Part shown: one piece after another, positions 50,185 to 59,084 of the stretch
Numbering within the stretch: the first letter of the stretch is position 1
How the letters are laid out: each line of letters begins with the position of its first letter
NCBI GenBank assembly: GCA_017446095.1
Contig: JAFSRN010000019.1
Span: forward strand, 1-64,000
Length of the DNA: 64,000 nucleotides
From: Eubacterium sp.
GTDB lineage: Bacteria; Bacillota; Clostridia; Oscillospirales; Acutalibacteraceae
Direction: 5' to 3'
Made by a program: the position numbers and the translations under genes
Notes under the pieces: generated by a model
Told to the model about the DNA's origin: nothing
What the model saw: only the letters and a program-made list of their open reading frames with translations
The model's database searches: none

Positions 50185-51558
50185 TTAGCCGTAAAATGCA
50201 ATTTGTTCGATGTACGGCGTGCTACGCGACTGACGCACAACGAACACCGCGCCGATGCAATCCGCGTCGATTTTGATAATCCTGCGCATACCGATAACGC
50301 CGCCCTTGCACACGCGTTTGTACTTGCCGTTGGGCTTGATAATGTACAGATCAAACGCCTCAACACGCTGCGACATTGTAATATCCTCGTTGATAACGCA
50401 GTAGTTTATGTGCTGCTCGGTGCCGAACTGAAACTCCGTAAAACCGTCCTTTAGCTCGCCGAGATTGCTGACAAGCACGGGATTTGCGTAGATGGCATTT
50501 ATTTTTTCGCCAAGCTTTTTGAGGGTGCGCGTTTCCTTGCGGCTGATAACGCCCTTGCTCGTGGGCGGCACGTTGAGCAGCAAAAACGCGTTTTTGCCGA
50601 CAGAATTCATATAGATTTCAAACAGCTTTTTGGAACTCTTAATCTTGCTCTCATTTTCAGGTGAAGCAAACCAGCCGTCGCGGATTGAAACGTCAACCTC
50701 CGCAGGATACCATGTGAGGTCGGCGTATTTTTTGAGCGTTTTGCGCGAGCCTAAATCCTCGTCGGAGGACTTGATTTTTTGCAGCTTTTCCGCGTCGGAA
50801 GCCGTCTGTTGCGAGTGCTTTTGCACGGTTTCTGCAACAGTGAGGTAGCGCGGAACTACGCTGTATTCGTTTTCGCGCACCGCGCCTGCCTCGTTACCCA
50901 CCCAGCGGATGTCGGGGCCGCAGATTGCAATATTTGCGTTTGGCTGCAGGGTGCGCACAAGCTTGTAGTAGCGTTCCCAGTCGTAGTCAAATTCCTTTGC
51001 CTGCGAACCCTTTGCGCCGTCAAACCACACCTCAAAAATCTCGCCGTACAGGGTAAGAAGCTCGGTGAGCTGGCGTACAAAAACATCGTTGTAAATCGGG
51101 GTGCCGTACGACGGCTCGTGCATATCCCACGGGGACAGATACACGCCGAAATCAAGCCCCTCTTCACGGCAGGCGGTAGCAGTCATCTCAACAATATCAA
51201 GCCCGTAGGGCGAGCGCATAATGTTAAAATCAGTCGTGCCGGTGTTCCACAGGCAGAAGCCGTCGTGGTGCTTGCAGGTGAGGATAACGCCCGTTGCACC
51301 CGACGCCTTAATCGCCTTTGCCCACTGCTTTGTGTCGATTTTAGAGATGGTAAAATCGTCCGCAGTTTCAACACCGTTGCCCCACTCCCTGCCGGTTGCG
51401 GTGTTCATGCCAAAGTGGATAAAGCAGTAAAACGGCTTTTTGCTGTGCTGCACCTGCGCGGCAGTCGGGCGGATGGATATATAGCGGTCAACGTCGCTGT
51501 CGTTCAGCGGTGCGCCGCCGTTTTTGGTCGTCCAGTTTTCATCAAGTTTAAGTTTCAT
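50185..51558 (-). CDS. GH29 alpha-L-fucosidase
   Basis: Releases fucose from glycans such as mucin or milk oligosaccharides. A 457-residue enzyme without signal peptide, so it acts on imported sugars. The GH29 hallmark K-H-H-D-G-F (96-101) is present; the nucleophile is D180 in V-W-F-D-G-A-K-G. A C-terminal beta-domain follows (about 340-457). ATG at 51558 has no Shine-Dalgarno because an AT-rich repeat begins about 10 bases upstream. The GPH-type transporter gene lies upstream in the same direction and may import its substrate. Confidence 0.9.
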   Translation of the reverse strand: MKLKLDENWTTKNGGAPLNDSDVDRYISIRPTAAQVQHSKKPFYCFIHFGMNTATGREWGNGVETADDFTISKIDTKQWAKAIKASGATGVILTCKHHDGFCLWNTGTTDFNIMRSPYGLDIVEMTATACREEGLDFGVYLSPWDMHEPSYGTPIYNDVFVRQLTELLTLYGEIFEVWFDGAKGSQAKEFDYDWERYYKLVRTLQPNANIAICGPDIRWVGNEAGAVRENEYSVVPRYLTVAETVQKHSQQTASDAEKLQKIKSSDEDLGSRKTLKKYADLTWYPAEVDVSIRDGWFASPENESKIKSSKKLFEIYMNSVGKNAFLLLNVPPTSKGVISRKETRTLKKLGEKINAIYANPVLVSNLGELKDGFTEFQFGTEQHINYCVINEDITMSQRVEAFDLYIIKPNGKYKRVCKGGVIGMRRIIKIDADCIGAVFVVRQSRSTPYIEQIAFYG

Positions 51559-51568
51559 AGTTAAATAC

Positions 51569-51727
51569 AATTATAAATTATGAGTTATGAATTATGAATT
51601 TTGGGTGAGCTTCGCTCACACTCATTGTAGGGCCGGATTTCCCAACCCGCCCGCGGGTCAATCATGATTGACCCCTACTTATTGTCTGAAGCGTAGCTGA
51701 GTAACCTCAATTCATCATTCATCATTA
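51569..51727. repeat. AT-rich inverted-end element with nested GTAGGG cargo
   Basis: The left end has ATTATGAATT-type units and the right end inverted AATTCATCATTCATCATT. The central hairpin GTGAGC/GCTCAC (51605-51610 with 51614-51619) is equivalent to those at 29613 and 38207. A GTAGGG...CCCTAC double-hairpin unit (51627-51678) with palindrome GGGTCAATCATGATTGACCC is nested inside. It lies between the transporter and fucosidase genes. Confidence 0.82.
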
Positions 51728-53194
51728 TTACAGTAATTTCTCAAATCCCTCCGTAGTGTACTCCTCGCCGTTGCGCTTCTTTTCAAGCTGCACCATAAGG
51801 GCGTCGAAGCGCGCCCTCGTCATAGGATAGATGATAACGCAGATAAGCGAAATGCCGAGGATTGCCGCAGGGATTATTGTGGATATATTTTCCATACCGT
51901 CGATAACTTCGGGGTCGCTGATTTTTGTAAACAGCGACTCGTTGCCGGCAACGTCCTTTGACGAATCGTAACCGTAGGCGGAAAGCATAAAGCCTGCCAT
52001 AAGGATGCCGAAGCCTGCGCCGAACTTCTGCACAAGCTGCGGAAGCGCGGTAATAGTTGACTCGCGGCGTTCCCCTGTTTTGAACTCGTTGAGTTCAACA
52101 AGGTCGTAGCCCATTGAGTAGAACAGCGTCCAGAACGTTCCGAGACCCATACCGAGCACGGCAGGGCTTACAATGCACATAATTTTGAAGCCGCCGACTT
52201 CTGCGTCAAGACCGGCGATTTTAATCACAATTTCAAGCGAAAGCACTATTGAGAAAAAGAAAATTGTTGCAAAGCGCCTGTCCTTTACCTGCGCAACCTT
52301 TTCCACAATCGGGACGAAAACCGCCATTGAGATTACGAGCGACAGGATTACAAAGGTTATGCCCGTGTCGTACTTCATACCGATGCAGTCGATTACCATA
52401 TACGTGAGGTTTGACTGAATCATTGAGCTCATTGCAAGGAAGAAGAACACGAACATCAAAAACCACTTCGTGGGCTTGAGCTTGAGAATATCCGCAAATG
52501 CCCTGAACGTGGATTTGACTGTGACCTTTTCTATAACCTCGCCCTCTTTTAGCTGCTTTGGCGTGTACACGCCCTTAAGCGATTTGCAGCAGACGAAGCC
52601 GAGCACAATTGCGATAACGCTGATTATTGCGGCGATTACCGCATAAGAGTTGCTCTGGTATTTTTTGCCGAGCAGCGTTGCTACAGTCGGCACAAGTGCG
52701 GGCAGGATGTTTGCAATACCCACGCAAGCGGCGTTGAGCAGCGATGACAGCGAGCGGATGCCCGTGCGCTCGTCGTAATCCTCCGTAAGCTCTGCCACAA
52801 CTGCGTAGTACGGGATTGAGTACATTGTGTAGAACACCCATATGCACATTGAAATCACGGTGTATAGCAGGATTTTTGCAATCTCTGCGGAAAAACCTGC
52901 GCCGATGCTTGTCCACGCGACAACGAAGATAACCGCAAGCGGAAGGATTGAAACACGCATAACCTTGCGTTTATCAACTCCCGGTCGGTCGGTATAGTTA
53001 CCGATAAGCGGATCGGTTACCGCGTCCCACGCAATGGAAATGAAAATGATAATCGAACTGTACTTCGGCTGAATACCCACGATTTCGTTAAGAAACGTGA
53101 GGTAATATGTATAAAACATATTATACACAAGCGATTCGGTAAAAATGCCGAGCGCGTAGCCGAACTTCTTTTTCTTTGTAAGGGTTTGATTCAA
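51728..53194 (-). CDS. GPH-family (MelB-type) sugar:cation symporter
   Basis: A 488-residue, 12-helix transporter of the glycoside-pentoside-hexuronide family. D-A-V-T-D-P-L-I-G-N-Y-T-D-R (about 55-70) is the MelB-type cation site with paired aspartates. It probably takes up an oligosaccharide or glycoside for the fucosidase downstream. The start is taken as TTG at 53194, six bases after GAGGTG; a GTG three codons upstream lies within that Shine-Dalgarno. Confidence 0.88.
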   Translation of the reverse strand: MNQTLTKKKKFGYALGIFTESLVYNMFYTYYLTFLNEIVGIQPKYSSIIIFISIAWDAVTDPLIGNYTDRPGVDKRKVMRVSILPLAVIFVVAWTSIGAGFSAEIAKILLYTVISMCIWVFYTMYSIPYYAVVAELTEDYDERTGIRSLSSLLNAACVGIANILPALVPTVATLLGKKYQSNSYAVIAAIISVIAIVLGFVCCKSLKGVYTPKQLKEGEVIEKVTVKSTFRAFADILKLKPTKWFLMFVFFFLAMSSMIQSNLTYMVIDCIGMKYDTGITFVILSLVISMAVFVPIVEKVAQVKDRRFATIFFFSIVLSLEIVIKIAGLDAEVGGFKIMCIVSPAVLGMGLGTFWTLFYSMGYDLVELNEFKTGERRESTITALPQLVQKFGAGFGILMAGFMLSAYGYDSSKDVAGNESLFTKISDPEVIDGMENISTIIPAAILGISLICVIIYPMTRARFDALMVQLEKKRNGEEYTTEGFEKLL

Positions 53195-53238
53195 AGGTAT
53201 CACCTCAATCAGTATAATAAAACTATTTAAGCTGTAAT

Positions 53239-54756
53239 TTACTTTTTAGCAATATACTTGTAAAACGCCGAATTCTCCGAATCCGTGCCGACAAAGTTCA
53301 TTTTACCGTCAAGCTGTAGATCTGTCAGCGAAGAATAATGGTCGTACTTTGTAACGCACTCGCCTTTTGTCTTGATAAACAGGCGTGCTGACGAGGTGTA
53401 CTCAACAAGCGGTGTACCGCAGCCGATAATAAATATCAGCATAACGGTAAGCAGCTTCTTTGCATGCTTTTGGTATTCTTTTGAGTTTTTATCCTCATTT
53501 GGATTCTTCTTGCGGCAGAGTTCCGGCACAAGATACTCAACAAGCATCATCATAAGCAGGAACAGCGCAGGAATTGACGCGCGCATACAAAAATCGATTG
53601 AAACGCCAACCTTGATAAACGGGATAATCACAAGCGAAACAGCAATGAAAATTGACTCAAATCTGTTGTTTTTGTTTTTGAGGTTGAGCAGCAGGAAGCC
53701 GAACTCAAGCAGCACGAACAGCACATAGAATACCGCCGTGTACACGTCTGAGAGAGCAAACTCTATTCCTGGTGTGCCGCCGGATGTTTGGTCGGTAGAA
53801 ACGGCGTTATTCATATAGTACAAGCCGAAAACGGGAACAAGCGTTACAACTGCAATCACGTTCTGCACCGTAATGATGTTTTTGAAGAACGCGGCAATCT
53901 GCTTGCCTTTAGCGGCAATAATAAGGCTTCTGACCGCAAACGCGAGCATATATACGGCAAGACCGATAAGCGGCAGAGGCGAAGTCGGAAGCAGCGCAAG
54001 ACCTATGAGCGCAAACGATTTTTCGTCCTTTTCGCTATAAGCAAGAACACACGCAAGCCATGCAGGAACTGCCTGGTTGAACACCCAGCAAAGCTGTGTT
54101 GACATACTGCTGTACTGGAAGCTGCCTGCCCACCATTCGATGTGCGACAGGAATTTTTGCGGCAAATAAATTGCGCCGAGTGCGTCCATACCGCTAAACA
54201 AAATCATAATTGCAAGCGTTATGTAAACCGCCTTACGTCTGCCCTTGCCGACCTTAAACAGCAACAGCAGCAGCGTTGTGTAAATAAGCACAACCGTCCA
54301 CAAAACGATTGCTATTCTTGCAACGAGCCAGCCTGCGGCAAAACCGCCGAAGGACATTGCAAGCTTGCCGATAAGCGCAGGTAAAAACCAGTAGCCTATA
54401 TAATATACCAGGCTTTCATCGTTTTCCCCACCGTAAACAACAGGCCATTTGTAATTAATCAAATCACGAAAAATTACATTGCGAATTTCGTAGTCGCTTT
54501 TCTGCGTAAAAAAGCCGCCCTGACCTGACAGAATCGCCCAAATCAGGATAATCACGCCCACTGCGATTAGCGTTGTGGCTTTTACTTCAATCACTCTGTC
54601 CTCTGCTTTAGAGGCAAAAAACAGCGCCACGCCGAGAAGTGCAACACACGGTATGCCGATTATCAGCTTAACCCATGTGAGCATAAAGATTATTGACGGT
54701 ACAAGCAGCAAAAGCAGCGCTGCAAATCTGACTTTTTTATAATGAAGTTTTATCAT
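53239..54756 (-). CDS. Polytopic membrane protein, possible GT-C-type or Gtr serotype-specific transferase
   Basis: A 505-residue protein with about 11 membrane helices and no motif I can name. The longer periplasmic-side loop after the third helix (S-G-Q-G-G-F-F-T-Q-K-S-D-Y-E near residues 80-95) and a soluble C-terminal tail would suit a GT-C glycosyltransferase or polymerase. In gtr clusters the third gene after gtrA and gtrB is a variable multi-pass transferase, and this gene overlaps the gtrB-like gene by 20 bases, so that role is the best inference. ATG at 54756 follows GGGGGA. Confidence 0.6.
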   Translation of the reverse strand: MIKLHYKKVRFAALLLLLVPSIIFMLTWVKLIIGIPCVALLGVALFFASKAEDRVIEVKATTLIAVGVIILIWAILSGQGGFFTQKSDYEIRNVIFRDLINYKWPVVYGGENDESLVYYIGYWFLPALIGKLAMSFGGFAAGWLVARIAIVLWTVVLIYTTLLLLLFKVGKGRRKAVYITLAIMILFSGMDALGAIYLPQKFLSHIEWWAGSFQYSSMSTQLCWVFNQAVPAWLACVLAYSEKDEKSFALIGLALLPTSPLPLIGLAVYMLAFAVRSLIIAAKGKQIAAFFKNIITVQNVIAVVTLVPVFGLYYMNNAVSTDQTSGGTPGIEFALSDVYTAVFYVLFVLLEFGFLLLNLKNKNNRFESIFIAVSLVIIPFIKVGVSIDFCMRASIPALFLLMMMLVEYLVPELCRKKNPNEDKNSKEYQKHAKKLLTVMLIFIIGCGTPLVEYTSSARLFIKTKGECVTKYDHYSSLTDLQLDGKMNFVGTDSENSAFYKYIAKK

Positions 54757-55708
54757 AAAAATCCCCCATACTGCTTTCAAAATTAATGCGTTCTTCCTCA
54801 ATAACAAGCGGTCTGTTCATAACTCTGGTGTTGATATTCATAATGTACTCGCCGAGGAAGCCGAGGAAGAACAGCTGCACCGAACCGAGGAAGGTAATAC
54901 TGATAACCGTAGGCACGGTACCGCCGGGGAATCTGTCCCACCAGATGAGCTTCATCACAAGGTACACGATGCCGATAATTGCACTTATCATGGCGACGAT
55001 AAACCCTGCAAACGAAGCCATACGCAGCCCGATTTTTGTGTAGGAAGTGAAGCTCAGCATAGCCGCATCGTAAAGCGTAAAGAAGTTGTTGTGCGTTTTG
55101 CCTGCAGCGCGTTTTGGCTGCGTGTACTCAATATCCTTGCGCTTGTAGCCGAGTTCCGCAACAATGCCGCGGATGAACGGCGACGGGTCGTTAAGACCGC
55201 GAAGCACCTCGATAAACGACCTGTCGTACAGAGCGAAGCCCGTAAAATGCTCAATCTGCTCAACGGGCGACATCTTTTTAATAAGCCTGTAGTAGCAGGT
55301 GCGCGCAAAGCGGACAAACGGATTTTCCTTGCTTGCACTCTTGATGCCGCAGACGATTTTGTAGCCCTGCTCCCACTCGTGAACAAAGCGCGGAATCATA
55401 TCCACTGGGTCCTGAAAGTCGGCGCATATCGGGATAACGCAATCGCCGCTTGACTGCAGCAGCGCGTGGTACGGCGAATTGAACTGACCGAAATTTTTAG
55501 CGTTAAAAATCGCCTTGACCTTCTTGTTATCAGCACAGATTTCGCGTATCAGCGCGCGGGTATTATCCGTAGAGCAGTTGTCAATTATCAGTATTTCGTA
55601 ATTATATTCAGGCAGCGAGGCTTTAATCTCACTCTCAACCGCCGTTGTAATCTGCACAATGTTTTCTTCCTCGTTATAGCAAGGAATCACAATTCCGATT
55701 TTTTTCAT
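54737..55708 (-). CDS. GtrB/DPM1-like polyprenyl-phosphate glycosyltransferase
   Basis: A family 2 glycosyltransferase of 323 residues expected to load a sugar onto undecaprenyl phosphate at the inner face. N-terminal V-I-P-C-Y-N-E-E-E-N, the metal-binding acid stretch I-C-A-D-F-Q-D-P and two C-terminal membrane helices (about 230-255 and 265-290) are typical. ATG at 55708 follows GAGGAA one base after the SDR stop. With the GtrA protein at 60690 it forms a lipid-linked sugar flipping pair. Confidence 0.9.
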   Translation of the reverse strand: MKKIGIVIPCYNEEENIVQITTAVESEIKASLPEYNYEILIIDNCSTDNTRALIREICADNKKVKAIFNAKNFGQFNSPYHALLQSSGDCVIPICADFQDPVDMIPRFVHEWEQGYKIVCGIKSASKENPFVRFARTCYYRLIKKMSPVEQIEHFTGFALYDRSFIEVLRGLNDPSPFIRGIVAELGYKRKDIEYTQPKRAAGKTHNNFFTLYDAAMLSFTSYTKIGLRMASFAGFIVAMISAIIGIVYLVMKLIWWDRFPGGTVPTVISITFLGSVQLFFLGFLGEYIMNINTRVMNRPLVIEEERINFESSMGDFYDKTSL

Positions 55709-55709
55709 C

Positions 55710-56621
55710 TTATTCCTCTTCACTCATTTGATTTTTATACCACTGCACCGTACGCCGTATGCCCTCATCAAAATCAACCTGCGGCACAAATCCCGTGTCA
55801 CGCACGAGGTCGGAAATATCAGCGCACAGGTACATCGGCTGATTTTCAAAATAATCAATCGCACCGAAATTGCATTTGGCGTTACTGTTACCCACAGCGT
55901 TATATATTTTGCCAATGTACTCTTTCAGCGGCGCAGGTTTGCCGCAACCGAGGACGTAGGTGCTGCCATCTATGCCTTTGTCGGCAACAAGCAGCATCGC
56001 TCTGCCTAAATCCTCATTGTACATATAATCCCAAATCTGGTCGCAGGGCGTGAAGTCGCAGCTTTCGCCGCGGCACATTTTTGCAACGGTCTGCATAACC
56101 ATTGTGTACGGTTTGTCGCCGATGCCGTAAGCGGAAATGATACGGCACCAGTTGAACTTAATGCCGAGTTCGCGGCAGAGTTCAGCGGCTTTGCTGCGTG
56201 TTTCAAGCTTTGCCTTGCCGTAAAAATTCTGCGGGTTGCAATCAAGCTGCGGCGTGAGCGCAGTTCCGTAAGGCACAACGCCGTATTCCGCCTGACTGCC
56301 AACGCCGACAAACGACTTGCAACCAAGCTTGTGAGCAAGCCTTACAGCGTCAAGAGTGTAACCAACGTTCTTAAACTGCTGTGCCTCGTCATTTCTATCA
56401 GCGCCGTAAGTACCGTTCCACGCAAGGTGGAAAAACGCGTCGGCATTTACGCTCAAACTGATATCGGCAAGCTCAGACAAATCACATTTAATAAACTCAA
56501 CACCGTCGATTTTCGGCGCAGTTCTGCCAAGCGCCGTAACGTCAACACCATCATCAAGCAACGCGCGTATAAGCCCATATCCAACCGCCCCGCTTGCACC
56601 TGTTATAATCGCACTATTCAT
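55710..56621 (-). CDS. NAD(P)-dependent sugar-nucleotide epimerase/reductase (extended SDR)
   Basis: A 303-residue extended short-chain dehydrogenase. Nucleotide motif G-A-S-G-A-V-G (8-14), active site S-Q-A-E-Y-G then Y-G-K-A-K (the Y-x3-K pair). In the CDP-dideoxyhexose setting it most likely reduces the 4-keto group of the sugar (abequose/paratose synthase type) or the keto group of a branched side chain (YerF-like). Overlaps the HAD gene by 8 bases. Confidence 0.85.
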   Translation of the reverse strand: MNSAIITGASGAVGYGLIRALLDDGVDVTALGRTAPKIDGVEFIKCDLSELADISLSVNADAFFHLAWNGTYGADRNDEAQQFKNVGYTLDAVRLAHKLGCKSFVGVGSQAEYGVVPYGTALTPQLDCNPQNFYGKAKLETRSKAAELCRELGIKFNWCRIISAYGIGDKPYTMVMQTVAKMCRGESCDFTPCDQIWDYMYNEDLGRAMLLVADKGIDGSTYVLGCGKPAPLKEYIGKIYNAVGNSNAKCNFGAIDYFENQPMYLCADISDLVRDTGFVPQVDFDEGIRRTVQWYKNQMSEEE

Positions 56622-57279
56622 AACAATTAATCCTGTTTATTATTTCAAGTATATCCAAAGGTTTATCCGCAACACCAATGCAGTTTGAGTCGGCGCTTTT
56701 ATATCCATTTTTGTACCCAAATCCATATGTTACCGCTAAAAACCTTGTATTTGCAGCAAGTGCACCTTTTGCATCGTGGTCAGTATCGCCAATCAAAACA
56801 GTAGTTTCGTTAGTTCCGCCCATTTCCCTGATGCACAAATCTAAAATATCCGATTTGCGCAATATGTTATCGTTATCAGCACCGTGCATTGATATGCAGT
56901 AGTTGTTAAATCCAAACTCATTTAACAACCTCAAGGCATAATCTTCACGCTTATATGTAGCAACGGCAAGGTTGATGCCTGCTTTTTTAAGTTTGTCGCA
57001 AACATCATAAATCCCGTCGTACGGTTTTGCCTCTAACAAGGTTACATCTTTATAGTAATCTCTGAAAAGTTTACTTGCAATTATCGTGGTTTTTTCATCA
57101 CAGTTGCAGTAATTTGCAAACGATTCCTGAATCGGAGGTCCGATAAATTTGGCAACAGTTTCTTTAGAAAGAGGCGGTAAATCCAATTCATTTACAGCGT
57201 GAATAACGCTGTCAATTATTCCTTCGGAAGTGTCAAGCAACGTTCCGTCCAAATCAAAAACAACATTTTCAATTCGCAT
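56614..57279 (-). CDS. HAD-family phosphatase (phosphoglycolate phosphatase-like)
   Basis: A 221-residue haloacid dehalogenase-type phosphatase: F-D-L-D-G-T-L-L-D (8-16) with nucleophile and acid/base aspartates, T-Y-K in V-A-T-Y-K-R (motif II) and I-G-D-T-D-H-D (motif IV). The cap is the helical C1 kind. It may remove phosphate from an intermediate of the sugar or side-chain pathway, or act in repair. The gene is visibly richer in A and T than rfbG and rfbH. Confidence 0.85.
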   Translation of the reverse strand: MRIENVVFDLDGTLLDTSEGIIDSVIHAVNELDLPPLSKETVAKFIGPPIQESFANYCNCDEKTTIIASKLFRDYYKDVTLLEAKPYDGIYDVCDKLKKAGINLAVATYKREDYALRLLNEFGFNNYCISMHGADNDNILRKSDILDLCIREMGGTNETTVLIGDTDHDAKGALAANTRFLAVTYGFGYKNGYKSADSNCIGVADKPLDILEIINRINCYE

Positions 57280-57290
57280 AATAACTCCTG

Positions 57291-59084
57291 TCAGACGTAA
57301 CGTATTGCATCAAACTCATCTCTGTCAAGAAACGGCTTCATATCGTCAATTGAAGGCGAAACAATTCTGCCGTCAGGTAAAACTTTTGATGCTGACTTTG
57401 GCTCAAACGGTTGTTTTTCGTCAACGATAACTTCACAAATACACGGGCTATCCGAATTCAGAACATCGCTAATTATTTCAGCACTGCCTTTTTCATTCTC
57501 AATTCTGAAATAGTCAAGATAAAACGCTTTTGCAACGGTTTCAAAATCAGGAAAAAGCAGTCCGCTATCCTTGTCAATTCCTACAAAGCCGGAATTAAAC
57601 AGGTTTATTTGCGTCTGGCGAATAGAATGGTAACCGTTGTTATTCAGAATGAAAATCTTTGTATTAAACTTATTGTACGAAATCGTTGCAAGCTCCTGCA
57701 AATTCATCATTATGCTTCCGTCGCCGTCAATACAGATTGTCCTTCTGTTATTATCGGACACAGCAACTCCTAATGCAGCAGGCAAGCCGTAACCCATTGC
57801 TGCACATCCTGAATTAGTAAACATCCGCTGACCTTGTTTTATCTTTGCAGCCTGGAATGTGACAACGCATGCACTGCCATTGCCGCAGATAATTCTGTCG
57901 TTATTATCAAGTTGATTGAACAGATTATCAACAAACACATACGGGTTGATTTTCTTGTCGGTACTATGATACTCATCAAGCACGGCAGGATACTTTTCAA
58001 GCAAACTGCGGCACCAGCTATTCCATCTCTTATGCTCATCAACAGGGCTATAAGCAGCTTCATTAACCGCTGATAAGAATGTCTTTACATCCATATTAAC
58101 CGGCATATCCGCAATAACCGTCGGCTTTTTTAGCTCTTTTTCATCAATATCTACAATTACCTTGTATGCGTTTTTTGCAAAATCAAAACGGTTGTAACCA
58201 ATCATTCTGATATTTAACCTGCATCCTAAACTGATTAACAAATCGCAATTCTGCACAGCAAAATTACCGCTACGGATACCCACCGTACCGGGCATACCGA
58301 CATAATACGGATTGTCATAAGAGAGCAAATCATTAGCGTTCCACGCGGTAACAACCGGAATTTGCAGCTTTTCAACCGTTTTTATAAACTCATCTTCCGC
58401 AGAACCCACATGGATACCTGTTCCCGCAAGAATCAGCGGCGCTTTTGCCGCGCTTATTTTTTGTAAAACAGAATTTACCACATCCGAACAGTCAATCTGA
58501 TTTTGCGGAAATTCAGCTTGCCTGTCAAAATGTTTCAGGTTTTCAGTATCAATTTTTGCGCCCTGGATATCAAGCGGAACATCAATCCAAACAGGACCCG
58601 GACGTCCGTCGTACGCTAAAAACAGTGCCTTTTCAAGGTGATAAGAAATATCTTCCGCCTTTTTTATCACAACGGCATATTTAGTCATATTTGATACGGA
58701 ACCGACGATGTCAAATTCCTGATCTCCAAGCTGTCTTAATCCTAACTCGCTGCAGGAATAGGTGGTTGTTTCAAGCTTAACCTGACCGGAAACAACAAAC
58801 ATCGGAATAGAATCAAGCCAACCACCCATAACGCCTGTAATTGCATTTGTGCCGCCCGGACCGCTTGTAACGCATACTGCTGCAATATTGCCGGCAATTC
58901 TTGCGTAAGCCTCTGCTGCAATTGCACTCGCCTGCTCATGGTGGTTAAAAATACATTTAATGTCTTTTTTATGACCGATAGCGTTATTAAGATGCATAGC
59001 ACCGCCGCCGGTTACCATAAAACAATGCTCTATTCCGTTTGAAGCAAAGAAATCTGCTATATATTCCGAAACACTAACAATCAT
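57291..59084 (-). CDS. Thiamine-diphosphate enzyme of the acetolactate synthase superfamily (sugar-pathway type)
   Basis: A 597-residue carboligase-type protein with all three ThDP domains. The catalytic glutamate is E50 in N-H-H-E-Q-A, the second-domain start is I-L-A-G-T-G-I, and the Mg-ThDP motif is G-D-G-S-I then N-N-N-G-Y-H-S-I. It lies four genes after rfbFGH. YerE of Yersinia, an acetolactate-synthase homologue, transfers a two-carbon unit from pyruvate to a CDP-3,6-dideoxy-4-ketohexose, so the same type of reaction is a strong candidate here. Housekeeping IlvB is unlikely because no IlvN lies nearby and the gene is inside a glycan operon. It overlaps the aldolase gene by 11 bases. Confidence 0.87.
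   Translation of the reverse strand: MIVSVSEYIADFFASNGIEHCFMVTGGGAMHLNNAIGHKKDIKCIFNHHEQASAIAAEAYARIAGNIAAVCVTSGPGGTNAITGVMGGWLDSIPMFVVSGQVKLETTTYSCSELGLRQLGDQEFDIVGSVSNMTKYAVVIKKAEDISYHLEKALFLAYDGRPGPVWIDVPLDIQGAKIDTENLKHFDRQAEFPQNQIDCSDVVNSVLQKISAAKAPLILAGTGIHVGSAEDEFIKTVEKLQIPVVTAWNANDLLSYDNPYYVGMPGTVGIRSGNFAVQNCDLLISLGCRLNIRMIGYNRFDFAKNAYKVIVDIDEKELKKPTVIADMPVNMDVKTFLSAVNEAAYSPVDEHKRWNSWCRSLLEKYPAVLDEYHSTDKKINPYVFVDNLFNQLDNNDRIICGNGSACVVTFQAAKIKQGQRMFTNSGCAAMGYGLPAALGVAVSDNNRRTICIDGDGSIMMNLQELATISYNKFNTKIFILNNNGYHSIRQTQINLFNSGFVGIDKDSGLLFPDFETVAKAFYLDYFRIENEKGSAEIISDVLNSDSPCICEVIVDEKQPFEPKSASKVLPDGRIVSPSIDDMKPFLDRDEFDAIRYV

Noticed and set aside
57291..59084. Housekeeping acetolactate synthase large subunit (ilvB)
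   Set aside because: No small subunit or other branched-chain amino acid genes are near; it sits within an overlapping surface-glycan operon.
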